Notes: a model not told the origin generated them from the sequence alone. A stretch of DNA of 64,000 bases from Candidatus Flexicrinis proximus (GCA_016712885.1 JADJQF010000002.1:558001-622000); one strand, 5' to 3'; counted from the first letter of the stretch, positions 1 through 8,485 are shown. A program made the numbers and translations.

Positions 1-1
1 T

Positions 2-973
2 CCTGAACATGCGGGGCGAATCAAGGCGGTGTGGCGCGAACTGGAAAGCAGCGGAATCACGCCCAGGCTCCTGAAACTTACGCCAGACGAGATCAGCGAT
101 GCCCAAGTGCTGAGCGTTCATACAGAAGGCTACCTGAACATCCTGAATATGCTGCCGATTCAGGAGCGGACGATCATGCTCGACCCGGACACGTATGCGC
201 TGCCGGAGACGGGCGAAATCGCGCGGCTTTCAGCAGGCGGCGTGGTGCTGGCGGTGGATGCAGTGATGACTGGACAGGCGCAGAACGCGATGGCATGTGT
301 GCGACCGCCGGGACACCATGCGCTGGTGGAGCGCGGCATGGGGTTCTGCATCCTCGGTAATGTGCCGATTGCCGTGAAACACGCACAGAAGAAATATGGC
401 GTGGAGCGCGTGCTGGTGGTGGACTTCGATGTCCATCATGGCAACGGCACGCAGGACATGTTTTACAGCGACCCCTCGGTACTGTTCATCTCGACCCACC
501 AGTACCCGTTCTACCCGGGGACGGGGCGCGCCGAGGAGACAGGCGCGGGACAGGGAAAGGGCGCGACGCTGAATATCCCACTCCCACCAGGCACCGGCGA
601 CAAAGGGTTCATGCGGGTGTACGAACAACTGGTCTGGCCGGCGGCGCGCAGATTCAGGCCGGAGTTGATTGTGGTGTCGGCGGGATTCGATGCACACTGG
701 CGCGACCCGCTGGCCCAGCTTCGCCTGAGCCTGACCGGATACGCACATTTGACCCGCGAGCTGAAGTTGATGGCAGACGAACTGTGCGGCGGGAAGATCG
801 TGTTTGCGATGGAGGGTGGCTACGACCTCGAAGCGCTGGCACACGGGTGGCGGAACATCGCACATGTGCTGCTGGGCGAGAGCGAGATCAGCGATCCGCT
901 TGGTTTCCGGCAAGGCGAAGAGCCGAATCTACAGCCGCTGATCGACTATCTGCATGGGCTGCACACGCTATAA
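2..973 (+). CDS. Histone deacetylase family protein (AcuC/HdaH-like), 5'-truncated
   Basis: Zinc-dependent amidohydrolase of the arginase/deacetylase fold; bacterial members remove acetyl or other acyl groups from lysine, polyamines or related amides in the cytoplasm. The frame is open to the window edge: codons before the first possible start (GTG at 29) read PEHAGRIKAVWRELE, which matches the HPERPxR opening of the family, so the true start lies upstream and few residues are missing. Visible motifs are RPPGHHA (catalytic histidine pair, about visible codons 101-107), DFDVHHGNGTQ (zinc-binding Asp and His, about 141-151), SAGFDAHWRDPLAQL (second zinc Asp) and MEGGYDLEALAHG near the C-terminus. 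All catalytic elements appear present. It ends 118 nt before the trehalose-synthase-like gene on the same strand. The substrate cannot be told from sequence. Confidence 0.9.
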   Translation, partial: PEHAGRIKAVWRELESSGITPRLLKLTPDEISDAQVLSVHTEGYLNILNMLPIQERTIMLDPDTYALPETGEIARLSAGGVVLAVDAVMTGQAQNAMACVRPPGHHALVERGMGFCILGNVPIAVKHAQKKYGVERVLVVDFDVHHGNGTQDMFYSDPSVLFISTHQYPFYPGTGRAEETGAGQGKGATLNIPLPPGTGDKGFMRVYEQLVWPAARRFRPELIVVSAGFDAHWRDPLAQLRLSLTGYAHLTRELKLMADELCGGKIVFAMEGGYDLEALAHGWRNIAHVLLGESEISDPLGFRQGEEPNLQPLIDYLHGLHTL

Positions 974-1091
974 TTAGCCGACAGTGACGAAAGAGTACGC
1001 GGCTATCGGTCGCCATACCCGGCGAGTTATGAGGCGCACGGCACTTCGGAAACCACTACACTGGAATTCACGCCCGGAAGGAGCGATTGCG

Positions 1092-2672
1092 ATGTCCTGG
1101 ACCCATAATGCGGTGTATTACGAGCTGTATCCGCGGGCATTCGCCGATGGAGACGGGGATGGTCACGGCGACTTCGAGGGCCTGCGGCAGCGGCTTGACC
1201 ATCTTCAGTGGCTGGGAATCGACTGCATTTGGGTAACGCCGATCTATCCGTCTCCGCTAAAAGACGACGGTTACGACATCTCGGGTTTTTACGGGGTAGG
1301 TGCGAAGTTCGGGCAGCTTGAAGACCTCAAAATGACGGTGGACGAGGTTCACCGGCGCGGCATGAAGATCATCCTCGATCTGGTTGTGAACCATACATCC
1401 GACCAGCATCCATGGTTCAAGGAGTCGCGGCGGAGCAAGGATTCACCGATGCGCGACTGGTACGTATGGAGCGATACGGACCAGAAATACAAAGACACGC
1501 GGATTATCTTCCTGGACACCGAGCCGTCGAACTGGACGCTGGACGAGACGACCGGAGAGTATTACTGGCACCGCTTTTTCCGCAGCCAGCCGGACCTGAA
1601 TTTCGACAATCCTGCGGTGCGCGCGGAGATGCTCAAGATTATCGGGTTCTGGATGGATCTGGGGATCGACGGTTTCAGGGTGGATGCCGTGCCGTACCTG
1701 ATCGAGCGTGAAGGCACCAACTGCGAGAACCTACCCGAGACGCATGAAGTGCTGGCGGAGTGGCGGCGATTTGTCGACACCAACTACCCCGGAGCGGTAT
1801 TTCTGGCCGAGGCGAACCAGTGGCCGAAAGACCTGCTGCCATACTTCGGGACGCCGGAGGCGCCGGAATTCACTACGTGTTTCCATTTCCCGGTGATGCC
1901 GCGGCTGTACATGGCGTTAGCGCGGGCAGACCGGACGTGCGTGGTGGATATTCTGGCCGACACGCCGCCGCTGCCTGAGGGCTGCCAATGGGCGACCTTT
2001 CTGCGGAACCACGACGAGCTGACGCTGGAGATGGTTACACCGGAAGAACGCCAGTTTATGTGGGATTTTTTCGCACCCGAGCCCCGGATGCGGTTGAACC
2101 TGGGGATCAGACGGCGGCTGGCTCCGCTGATGGGAAACGACCGGCGCAAGATCGAACTGCTGTATTCGCTGCTGTTCACGCTGCCGGGTACGCCGGTGCT
2201 GTATTACGGCGACGAAATCGGGATGGGCGACAATATCTGGTTGGAAGACCGGAACGGCGTGCGGACTCCGATGCAGTGGACGGCCGGAAAGAATGCCGGA
2301 TTCTCGACGGCGGATGCGACGTATGCACCTGTAATCAACGATCCTGAATATGGCTATGCGAAGGTTAACGTCGAGACTCAGCGGTCCGATCCCCATTCGC
2401 TGCTGCACACGATACGGACGCTAATTGCAACGCGAAAGCAGCTGCCAATCCTCGCGTCAGGCGCGCTGGAATGGATGAGCGAGGTTGATGTGCGCGGGCT
2501 GTGCTTTACACGAGGCGAAGGCGGCGGGCGCGTGGTTGCGCTGCACAACCTGAGCGACCAACCGCTGACGGTCGTACTGCCGGCCGGCGAGTACCGCGAT
2601 TTGCTACACGGCGGCGAGACCGTCAGCGGAGAAGTTACGCTTCCGCCTTATGGGTATCGCTGGCTGGCGTGA
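1092..2672 (+). CDS. treS: Trehalose synthase-type alpha-amylase family (GH13) protein
   Basis: GH13 glycosidase with the (beta/alpha)8 fold, closest in motif pattern to trehalose synthases that interconvert maltose and trehalose. The N-terminus NAVYYELYPRAFADGDGDGHG is the usual TreS-like opening. Catalytic residues can be placed: Asp198 in GIDGFRVDAV (nucleophile), Glu240 in FLAEAN (acid/base) and Asp308 in FLRNHDEL (transition-state stabiliser). VVNHTSDQHPWF and GTPVLYYGDEIGMGDN are also typical. The frame is open back to 984, but ATG 1092 is preceded by GGAAGGAG with 8 nt spacing and starts exactly where homology should, giving 526 aa. There is no fused maltokinase domain. Other possibilities are an alpha-glucosidase or a maltose-active amylase of the same subfamily. 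Confidence 0.88.
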   Translation: MSWTHNAVYYELYPRAFADGDGDGHGDFEGLRQRLDHLQWLGIDCIWVTPIYPSPLKDDGYDISGFYGVGAKFGQLEDLKMTVDEVHRRGMKIILDLVVNHTSDQHPWFKESRRSKDSPMRDWYVWSDTDQKYKDTRIIFLDTEPSNWTLDETTGEYYWHRFFRSQPDLNFDNPAVRAEMLKIIGFWMDLGIDGFRVDAVPYLIEREGTNCENLPETHEVLAEWRRFVDTNYPGAVFLAEANQWPKDLLPYFGTPEAPEFTTCFHFPVMPRLYMALARADRTCVVDILADTPPLPEGCQWATFLRNHDELTLEMVTPEERQFMWDFFAPEPRMRLNLGIRRRLAPLMGNDRRKIELLYSLLFTLPGTPVLYYGDEIGMGDNIWLEDRNGVRTPMQWTAGKNAGFSTADATYAPVINDPEYGYAKVNVETQRSDPHSLLHTIRTLIATRKQLPILASGALEWMSEVDVRGLCFTRGEGGGRVVALHNLSDQPLTVVLPAGEYRDLLHGGETVSGEVTLPPYGYRWLA

Positions 2673-2713
2673 GTCGGCGAAAAGTCGCCATGGCAAGACT
2701 AATGACTTGAGCC

Positions 2714-3544
2714 TTAGGGCAGAGTCATGATCTGCGCATCCGACTCGGTAACGGCAATCGTGTGTTCAAAGTGAGCACACAGCGATTTATCGGTGGTGAT
2801 CACTGTCCAACCGTCTTCGAGTTCGCGCGTGTCGCCGAGGCCGGTGCAGATCATCGGCTCGATGGCGAAGGTCATGCCGGGGACGAGACGCACATTGTCG
2901 AAATAGGTGCGCCGCCCCCCCCGCCCTCCTTTAGTGCCTTTCGGCCAGAAATTCGGGACGGACGGCTCTTCCCACATTTTCGCGCCGACGCCATGACCGG
3001 TATAGTCGCGGACAATGCCATAGCCGGCTGTGGTGACATGGGTCTCGATGGCGAGCGCGATGTCTTTTATGTAGTTGCCTGGCCGCGCCTTCTCGATGCC
3101 GAGATACAGGGCGGCCCGCGTCACTTCAAGCAGGCGCTGGACGGTGGGCTTGATTTCACCAACTGCATAGGTCCACGCGCCATCACCGACAAAACCGTTG
3201 TAGATCGTGCCGGTGTCGAGGCTGACGATATCGCCGTCGGCGAGGATGCGATCGGCGCGTGGAATGCCGTGGATCACTTCGTGATTGATCGAAGCGGTTG
3301 TCGCGTGAAGATAGCGCGGCGAATTCGGCTTCTGCTGACCGATAAAGGCCGGCACCGCACCGTGGTCGCGAATGACGGTGTCAGCAAGCCTGTCCAGTTC
3401 CAAGGTCGAGATACCAGGGCGCAGCGCGTCACGCATGGCCGCGTGCGCCAGGGCGACAATCCTGCCCGCTTCACGCATCAACGCAAGCTCTTCCTCGTTC
3501 TTGAGCGTGATTGTGACCTCGGGAAGCGGGCGGTAGAGTTTCAT
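2714..3544 (-). CDS. map: Methionine aminopeptidase type I
   Basis: Removes the initiator methionine from nascent proteins; a cytoplasmic metalloenzyme of the pita-bread fold. Family landmarks visible: SINHEVIHGIP, DGDIVSLDTGTIYNGFVGDGAWT (metal-binding Asp pair), GHGVGAKMWEEPSVPNF (metal His), FAIEPM (metal Glu) and the final HTIAVTE stretch. At 276 aa it is longer than the usual roughly 250 aa, mainly because of a glycine- and arginine-rich insertion (WPKGTKGGRGGRRTYFDN) between the EEP and FAIEPM motifs. The DNA there contains an eight-base C run, but the frame stays open through both flanking motifs. Its ATG overlaps the adk stop by four bases (ATGA), so it is translationally coupled at the end of the ribosomal superoperon. 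It lies convergent with treS. Confidence 0.95.
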   Translation of the reverse strand: MKLYRPLPEVTITLKNEEELALMREAGRIVALAHAAMRDALRPGISTLELDRLADTVIRDHGAVPAFIGQQKPNSPRYLHATTASINHEVIHGIPRADRILADGDIVSLDTGTIYNGFVGDGAWTYAVGEIKPTVQRLLEVTRAALYLGIEKARPGNYIKDIALAIETHVTTAGYGIVRDYTGHGVGAKMWEEPSVPNFWPKGTKGGRGGRRTYFDNVRLVPGMTFAIEPMICTGLGDTRELEDGWTVITTDKSLCAHFEHTIAVTESDAQIMTLP

Positions 3545-4254
3545 TTCGAGGCCTCGATGGCAGCGAAGAGCTGGGCTTTTACGGCTTCGATAGGCTGATC
3601 AGCGTCGACCTTGCGGAGGATGCCGAGCTGCTCGTAATAGGGCAAGACGGGCTGTGTTTCGCTGAGGAATTTCTCGATGCGCTGGATGACACCGAACGCA
3701 TTGGCGTCGTCTTCGCGGCGGATGAGTTCTTCGCCGCTGGACTCGATCTTCGCGACCAGGCGCGGAGGAAAACGCCGAGCGGGGTCTTTCTCGAAGTCCC
3801 AGGCGACGCCGGCGTGATTGCTATAGATATTAAAAGCGCGGCCATCGGAGGCGGTTACACGGCCGAAGCTGCGTTTGAAGGCATTATAGAGGTCCAGCTC
3901 CAGGAGCAGGACGGCATTGACCTTCTGGCCGCGGCCGGCGAGATAGGCGGTCAGGAATTCAGCCTGCTCCTGATTGCGCGGATAGCCGTCCAGGAGCGCA
4001 CCGCGCTGACCGGCGGCGGCGAGGCTGTCAAGCTTGTCCTTCAGCACTTCGTTGGTGGTGGCGTCGTCGACCAGCAGGCCGGCGGCGAGAGTCTCGCGGA
4101 TACGATTGGCGAGAGGGTCGGTGCGTGTCCGCATGGCGCGGAACAGGTCACCGGTGGAGACGTGCGGGATCTTGTGGGTGTCGGTGATAAAGTTCGCCTG
4201 CGTACCTTTACCGCTGCCCTGTACGCCCATGATGAGCAGGAAGATGTCGCTCAT
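3541..4254 (-). CDS. adk: Adenylate kinase
   Basis: Phosphoryl transfer between ATP and AMP in the cytoplasm. The P-loop GVQGSGKGTQ is at residues 10-19, STGDLFRAM forms the AMP-binding region and LLDGYPRNQEQAEFL is the central signature. At 237 aa it is longer than the usual 210-220. The extra length lies in the lid, which reads FGRVTASDGRAFNIYSN and then a charged insertion up to IRREDD; the four zinc cysteines of Gram-positive type lids are absent. It sits between secY and map in the conventional spc-operon position, but a strong intrinsic-terminator hairpin separates it from secY, only 29 nt lie between that U-tract and its start, and its stop overlaps map. Expression therefore probably depends on read-through past the hairpin or on an upstream promoter inside secY. 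Confidence 0.94.
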   Translation of the reverse strand: MSDIFLLIMGVQGSGKGTQANFITDTHKIPHVSTGDLFRAMRTRTDPLANRIRETLAAGLLVDDATTNEVLKDKLDSLAAAGQRGALLDGYPRNQEQAEFLTAYLAGRGQKVNAVLLLELDLYNAFKRSFGRVTASDGRAFNIYSNHAGVAWDFEKDPARRFPPRLVAKIESSGEELIRREDDANAFGVIQRIEKFLSETQPVLPYYEQLGILRKVDADQPIEAVKAQLFAAIEASK

Positions 4255-4273
4255 GAGAAGTCCTCAACAGTGT

Positions 4274-4318
4274 AAAAACAAAACGCCCGCGCCCCGGTAC
4301 GTGTCCGCAGCGCGAGCG
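4274..4318 (-). terminator. Intrinsic terminator/attenuator between secY and adk
   Basis: On the minus strand CGCTCGCGC (4310-4318) pairs with GCGCGGGCG (4284-4292) with one G-U pair, enclosing a loop that contains a further CGG/CCG pairing, and is followed at once by TTTTGTTTTT (4274-4283). This has the full form of a Rho-independent terminator. It lies 28 nt after the secY stop and 19 nt before the adk ATG. Confidence 0.85.
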
Positions 4319-4346
4319 TCAGATGCTCGAAGGTGTAGGTCGGAGC

Positions 4347-5672
4347 CTACTTCATGAATCCGCGGTAGTTACGCATGACCAACTGGGCTTCCAGCTGGCG
4401 CATGGTCTCGATGACGACGCCGACCAAGATGATGAGGCCGGAGCCGGTGAGGACACTGGCCGCATTGGCTGACGTTCCAGCCGAGTAAGCGCCACTGAAC
4501 AAGACGGAGTTCAGGAGGTCGACCACGCCCGGCATAATCGCGATGACGCCCAGGAACACGGCGCCGACCAGTGAAATACGACGGGTGACACGGGTAATGA
4601 AGTCCTGGGTTGGCTTACCAGGTCGCGTGCCGGGGATGAATCCGCCGTTGCGCTGAAGGTTACTGGCAAGGTCCTGATTACCGATCATTACGTCCGCATA
4701 GAAGAAGGTGAAGAAGACCGTCAGGGAGAAGAAGAACCCCCAGTACAGCAGCCCTTGCTGATTGCCAAAGGTCGAGCGAAGGGAGTTGCCGAAAGGGCCT
4801 TCCGGGAAGAAGCTGACGACAACAGCCGGGAGAGTCACGATAGCCTGCGCGAAGATGAGCGGAATCATACCGACGGGGTTGACCTTCATCGGGATGAAGG
4901 TACGGGCGCCGCCATACTGTTTGCTTCCGCGCACGCGCTTGCCGTACTGCACCGGGATACGGCGCTCACCTTCCTGAATAAAGATGATCACGACAATGCT
5001 GACGACCGTGATGACCACGAACAAGCCGATATTCCAGAGCGGCGAGATGGCTGTATCGGACATCAACTGCGCGAGGTTAGTCGGGGCCTGGGCCACGATA
5101 CCGCTGAAGATGATCAGGGAGATACCGTTGCCGATGCCCTGTTCCGTAATTAACTCGCCTAGCCAGACGGCAAACATGGTACCGGCGGTCATCGAGAAGA
5201 GAACCGAAACGGTCAGCAGGAAATTGCTGCCAAAGCCGGGGATGATCGGCGTGCCGGTGAGGGCATTGAAGATCTGGATCTGGCCGAAAGCTTGCAGCAA
5301 GCCCATCGGGATCGCCAGATAGTAGGTGTAGCGCGTGATCGTATCGCGACCGCCCGGCTCCTTCTGGAGTTCAGCGAGGCGCGGGATGATCGGGATGAGC
5401 AGTTGCAGGATGATCGAGGCGGTGATGTATGGATATACACCGTTAGCGATGACGCTGAAGTTACGGACCGCACCGCCCGAGAGGAGGTTAAGTACGTTGA
5501 TCAGGCCAGCGCCCGTCGCGCCGGGAGTGAGGAGCTGTTGGAGCGCCGCACCGTTGACGCCGACGACCGGTACATGCGCCGCAAACTGATACACCAGCAG
5601 GATTAAGCCGGTAATGAGCAGTTTGTTGCGGACATCCGGCAAACGCCAGATATTACGAAACGCTTGCAGCAT
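4347..5672 (-). CDS. secY: Preprotein translocase subunit SecY
   Basis: Channel-forming subunit of the SecYEG translocon in the cytoplasmic membrane. The 441-aa protein starts LQAFRNIWRLPDVRNKLLIT and shows ten hydrophobic segments. Family signatures include YPYITASIILQLL (plug/TM2 region), TRYTYYLAIPMGLLQAFGQ, GNGISLIIFSGI, GERRIPVQYGKR in the cytoplasmic C4 loop, KVNPVGMIPLIFAQAI and the C-terminal LEAQLVMRNYRGFMK. It is the last gene before the internal terminator of the spc operon. Eighty bases containing another hairpin separate it from rplO upstream. Confidence 0.97.
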   Translation of the reverse strand: MLQAFRNIWRLPDVRNKLLITGLILLVYQFAAHVPVVGVNGAALQQLLTPGATGAGLINVLNLLSGGAVRNFSVIANGVYPYITASIILQLLIPIIPRLAELQKEPGGRDTITRYTYYLAIPMGLLQAFGQIQIFNALTGTPIIPGFGSNFLLTVSVLFSMTAGTMFAVWLGELITEQGIGNGISLIIFSGIVAQAPTNLAQLMSDTAISPLWNIGLFVVITVVSIVVIIFIQEGERRIPVQYGKRVRGSKQYGGARTFIPMKVNPVGMIPLIFAQAIVTLPAVVVSFFPEGPFGNSLRSTFGNQQGLLYWGFFFSLTVFFTFFYADVMIGNQDLASNLQRNGGFIPGTRPGKPTQDFITRVTRRISLVGAVFLGVIAIMPGVVDLLNSVLFSGAYSAGTSANAASVLTGSGLIILVGVVIETMRQLEAQLVMRNYRGFMK

Positions 5673-5713
5673 GGTGTTTTTCCCCTAAACGGCGTCACCA
5701 AAACATCGAAAGC

Positions 5714-5739
5714 GGGCCGGACCACAGGGGATCCGACCC
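5714..5739 (-). other. Hairpin between rplO and secY, terminator-like
   Basis: On the minus strand GGGTCGG (5733-5739) pairs with CCGGCCC (5714-5720), one G-U pair, around a 12-nt loop, and is followed by a T-rich but broken stretch (TTTCGATGTTTTGG). It may partly attenuate transcription into secY or stabilise the upstream ribosomal-protein message. The U-tract is too broken to call it a terminator with confidence. Confidence 0.5.
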
Positions 5740-5752
5740 GTCAGATTTGGAA

Positions 5753-6286
5753 TTACGCCTTTTTCGCCAGTTCAGCGAGTTCAGCGAGTTCGGCCTTACG
5801 CAACTTCTTGACGGTGGCCTTCGCTCCAGTAACGATCAAGGCGAGTTTCTCGACCTTGCCGCCCGCCGCAACGATGCGTTCCGCCGCAGTCTTGGTGAAG
5901 CGGTGGGCATGAACGGTGAGGGCCTTGGAGGCTTCACCGTTACCCAACACCACGACCGGCTGGAGGGCGTCACGAATGAGACCCTTGTCGGCCAGCAGCG
6001 CCGGGGTCACCGGGGTACCAGCCTCGAACATCTCGCTCAGGTCGCTGAGATGAACTTCCTGATACTCGATACGGAAGATATTTGTGAAACCGCGCTTGAA
6101 CGGCAGACGGCGGACCAACGGGAGCTGACCGCCCTCGAAGTAAGCCGGAATGCCTTTACCAGCGCGGGCGCCAGCGCCCTTGATACCGCGACCGGCGTAA
6201 CGCCCTTTACCAGCGGCGATACCACGACCGAGACGGGTCTTTTTACGGGTCGAACCCTTTGCGGGTTTCAGTTCATGCAGTTTCAT
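5753..6286 (-). CDS. rplO: 50S ribosomal protein L15
   Basis: Large-subunit protein that binds 23S rRNA late in assembly. The 177-aa product opens MKLHELKPAKGSTRKKTRLGRG and has the glycine-rich basic arm KGRYAGRGIKGAGARAGKG, then FEGGQLPLVRRLPFKRGFTN, all typical of L15. The C-terminus carries extra Lys/Ala/Glu residues (KAELAELAELAKKA) beyond the family core, so it is longer than the usual 145-150 aa. It follows rpmD by 7 nt in the spc operon. Confidence 0.96.
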   Translation of the reverse strand: MKLHELKPAKGSTRKKTRLGRGIAAGKGRYAGRGIKGAGARAGKGIPAYFEGGQLPLVRRLPFKRGFTNIFRIEYQEVHLSDLSEMFEAGTPVTPALLADKGLIRDALQPVVVLGNGEASKALTVHAHRFTKTAAERIVAAGGKVEKLALIVTGAKATVKKLRKAELAELAELAKKA

Positions 6287-6293
6287 GGGCGAC

Positions 6294-6494
6294 CTAGCCT
6301 TCCTGCTCAGTCTCTTGCACGCTGAGGAGGTGGACGATCGAAGCGATCATCCCCCGAATCTGCGGCGTATCATTATGGGTGACGGTCGAGTTGAGCTTAC
6401 GCAGCCCAAGGGTCTCCGCCGTAACACGCTGGACTTTCTTGTAGCCGATGGGGCTCTTGACCAGCGTGATTTTCAAAACCTTTTGCGAAGCCAT
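6294..6494 (-). CDS. rpmD: 50S ribosomal protein L30
   Basis: Small large-subunit protein with a ferredoxin-like fold. The 66-aa product contains KITLVKSPIGYKKVQRVTAETLGL and VTHNDTPQIRGMIASIVHLL, a clear match to bacterial L30. It lies 2 nt after rpsE in the standard spc order. The acidic C-terminal tail (SVQETEQEG) is slightly longer than in many homologues. Confidence 0.95.
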   Translation of the reverse strand: MASQKVLKITLVKSPIGYKKVQRVTAETLGLRKLNSTVTHNDTPQIRGMIASIVHLLSVQETEQEG

Positions 6495-6496
6495 GC

Positions 6497-7081
6497 TTAC
6501 TTACCTTCCTCAATCGGAGCGGTCGAAGCGATGCGGCGCGCGGCGCGTTCCCAGAAGGGGCGCATCTGATCGACGGGCTTGCCACGCATCGCGGCGAGTT
6601 CTTCCGCGCTGCGGAGCTGCTTGAGCGCCTGGATGGTCGCCATAGCCACATTGAGTAGGTTCGGGCTGCCCTGGGACTTGGTCAACACGTCATGAACGCC
6701 AACGGCCTCCAACACTGCACGGACGCCACCGCCGGCGATAACACCGGTACCGGGAGCTGCCGGCTTAATGAGGACTTTAGCGCCGCCCCAGGTGCCGGTG
6801 GCTTCGTGCGGGATGGTGCTGCCGCTCAAAGAAACCTTGGCCATACGGCGACGGGCACGATCGGAGCCCTTGCGGATGCTATCGGGAACAGCGCGGCTCT
6901 TGCCGACACCGATGCCGATGCGACCCTTGTTGTCACCGACGATCACCACCGTGCGGAATGCAAAGCGGCGACCCCCTTTGATGACCTTGGCGACGCGCGT
7001 AATATCAACTACGCGCTCATCTAATTCTTCGCGTTCTTCGTCACGCTCGCGGCGTTCGCGTCTCTCGCGCTTCTCAGCCAT
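6497..7081 (-). CDS. rpsE: 30S ribosomal protein S5
   Basis: Small-subunit protein at the mRNA entry side, involved in decoding fidelity. The double-stranded RNA-binding domain VVDITRVAKVIKGGRRFAFR is preceded by an unusually charged Arg/Glu N-terminal extension (residues 1-20, KRERRERRERDEERE). The C-terminal domain includes IGIGVGKSRAVPDSIRKG and LEAVGVHDVLTKSQGSPN. At 194 aa it exceeds the usual 165-170 aa because of this extension and a short C-terminal tail. The start is fixed by the rplR stop 18 nt upstream. Confidence 0.96.
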   Translation of the reverse strand: MAEKRERRERRERDEEREELDERVVDITRVAKVIKGGRRFAFRTVVIVGDNKGRIGIGVGKSRAVPDSIRKGSDRARRRMAKVSLSGSTIPHEATGTWGGAKVLIKPAAPGTGVIAGGGVRAVLEAVGVHDVLTKSQGSPNLLNVAMATIQALKQLRSAEELAAMRGKPVDQMRPFWERAARRIASTAPIEEGK

Positions 7082-7099
7082 GCGTCTCTCTCCGTTAGC

Positions 7100-7474
7100 C
7101 TAGAATTCGAGGCCAGCTTCACGTGCGCCTTCAGCAAGCGCCGCGACACGACCATGATACCGATAACCGCCGCGATCAAACACCACCGTAGTGATGCCCG
7201 CTTGTTTGGCGCGTTCTGCGACGACCTTGCCGACCACTTTGGCGGCATCAGTCTTGTTTTTGCCGTTGATTTGAGCCTGGACCTCGTTGTCGATGGTCGA
7301 AGCGGAAACCAAGGTTGTGCCAGCCACGTCGTCGATGACCTGTGCATAGATATTCGACAGGCTACGGAATACGTTCAGGCGCGGGCGAGCCCCAGACCCC
7401 TCGACGCGGGCGCGAACGCGGGTATGACGGCGCTCACGCTGTGCGCGCTTGAGCTTGTTGATCTTTTCAGACAT
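7100..7474 (-). CDS. rplR: 50S ribosomal protein L18
   Basis: Binds 5S rRNA together with L5 and L25-type proteins. The 124-aa product has the basic N-terminus KINKLKRAQRERRHTRVRARVEG, then RPRLNVFRSLSNIYAQVIDD and the final FDRGGYRYHGRVAALAEGAREAGL, diagnostic of L18. It sits between rplF (15 nt) and rpsE in the usual order. Confidence 0.96.
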   Translation of the reverse strand: MSEKINKLKRAQRERRHTRVRARVEGSGARPRLNVFRSLSNIYAQVIDDVAGTTLVSASTIDNEVQAQINGKNKTDAAKVVGKVVAERAKQAGITTVVFDRGGYRYHGRVAALAEGAREAGLEF

Positions 7475-7489
7475 TGTCTCTGCCCTGCC

Positions 7490-8050
7490 TTACTTCTTGC
7501 CGGTCTTGCCAGCTTTACCGGCCTTGCGACGAATGACTTCATCCGAGTAACGCACACCCTTGCCTTTATAGGGCTCGGGAGGGCGGAGCTTGCGGATGTC
7601 GGCAGCTACCTGGCCGACCAACTGCTTATCAAAGCCTTCGATGTGGAGCAGCGTCCCCTTGCGGTCAGACGGGACATCGAAAGTAATACCGGCAGGCGCA
7701 GGAACCGGGATTTCGTGCGAGTACCCCAGTTTCATGATGAGCTTGCCATTACGCATTTCGGCGGTATAGCCGGTACCCTCGATGATGAGGGTCTTGCGGA
7801 AACCGGTCGAAACGCCGGAGACCATGTTCGCAATCAGCGCGCGGGTCAGGCCATGCAGGGCACGGTTCTGACGCTCGTCGTTGGCGCGGACAACATTGAA
7901 CTCGCCATTCTCACCCTTCTCGACACTCATCGTTTCGGGAATGGTGTGAGTGAGCTGCCCTCTTGGGCCTTTGACCGTGACCACCTGCCCATCGACCTTG
8001 AAGTCAACCTTGGCGGGGATGGCGATCGGTTTCTTTCCAATACGCGACAT
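7490..8050 (-). CDS. rplF: 50S ribosomal protein L6
   Basis: Large-subunit protein near the factor-binding site. The sequence MSRIGKKPIAIPAKVDFKVD and the C-terminal IRKLRPPEPYKGKGVRYSDE are typical. The frame is open seven codons further upstream, but the ATG at 8050 is the family start and has GAGGG with suitable spacing in the 14 nt after the rpsH stop, giving 186 aa. The C-terminal tail (RRKAGKAGKTGKK) is extended and basic. Confidence 0.96.
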   Translation of the reverse strand: MSRIGKKPIAIPAKVDFKVDGQVVTVKGPRGQLTHTIPETMSVEKGENGEFNVVRANDERQNRALHGLTRALIANMVSGVSTGFRKTLIIEGTGYTAEMRNGKLIMKLGYSHEIPVPAPAGITFDVPSDRKGTLLHIEGFDKQLVGQVAADIRKLRPPEPYKGKGVRYSDEVIRRKAGKAGKTGKK

Positions 8051-8064
8051 CGTATATCCCTCGC

Positions 8065-8469
8065 TTACCACACGTAGCAGATGACTTCGCCGCCGAGGCG
8101 TTCCCGGCGGGCCTGGGCTGCCGTCATGACACCACGAGGGGTGGTCAGGATGGCGATGCCAGTACCGCTGAGGACGCGGGGCAGATCACGGCTGCCGCGA
8201 TAGACGCGGCGTCCGGGCTTGCTCACGCGGGTCATGTTGGTGATGACCGGGCGGCGCGAGCGGCGCGGGCCGTAGTACTTCAATTCGATATGGATGAGGC
8301 CGACGGGCTTCTCTTCACCAACGGTGTAGCCCTCGACAAAACCCTCTTCATGCAGGATCCGCGCAATTTCCAACTTGATCTTGCTCACGGGAACTGAGAC
8401 GGACGGTTTGCCGGCCATCAGCGCGTTTCTGAGCCGCGTCAGCATGTCGGCAATTGGATCATTAACCAT
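8065..8469 (-). CDS. rpsH: 30S ribosomal protein S8
   Basis: Primary 16S rRNA-binding protein of the central domain; in many bacteria it also represses the spc operon. The 134-aa product begins VNDPIADMLTRLRNALMAGK and ends with GVMTAAQARRERLGGEVICYVW, both invariant family features. It follows rpsN by 16 nt. No obvious S8 operator was checked or claimed here. Confidence 0.96.
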   Translation of the reverse strand: MVNDPIADMLTRLRNALMAGKPSVSVPVSKIKLEIARILHEEGFVEGYTVGEEKPVGLIHIELKYYGPRRSRRPVITNMTRVSKPGRRVYRGSRDLPRVLSGTGIAILTTPRGVMTAAQARRERLGGEVICYVW

Positions 8470-8485
8470 GGTATCTCGCTCCCCC

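Noticed and set aside
2676..2689. GGCGA/TCGCC hairpin between treS and map as a bidirectional terminator
   Set aside because: The stem is only five base pairs and no T-run follows on either strand.
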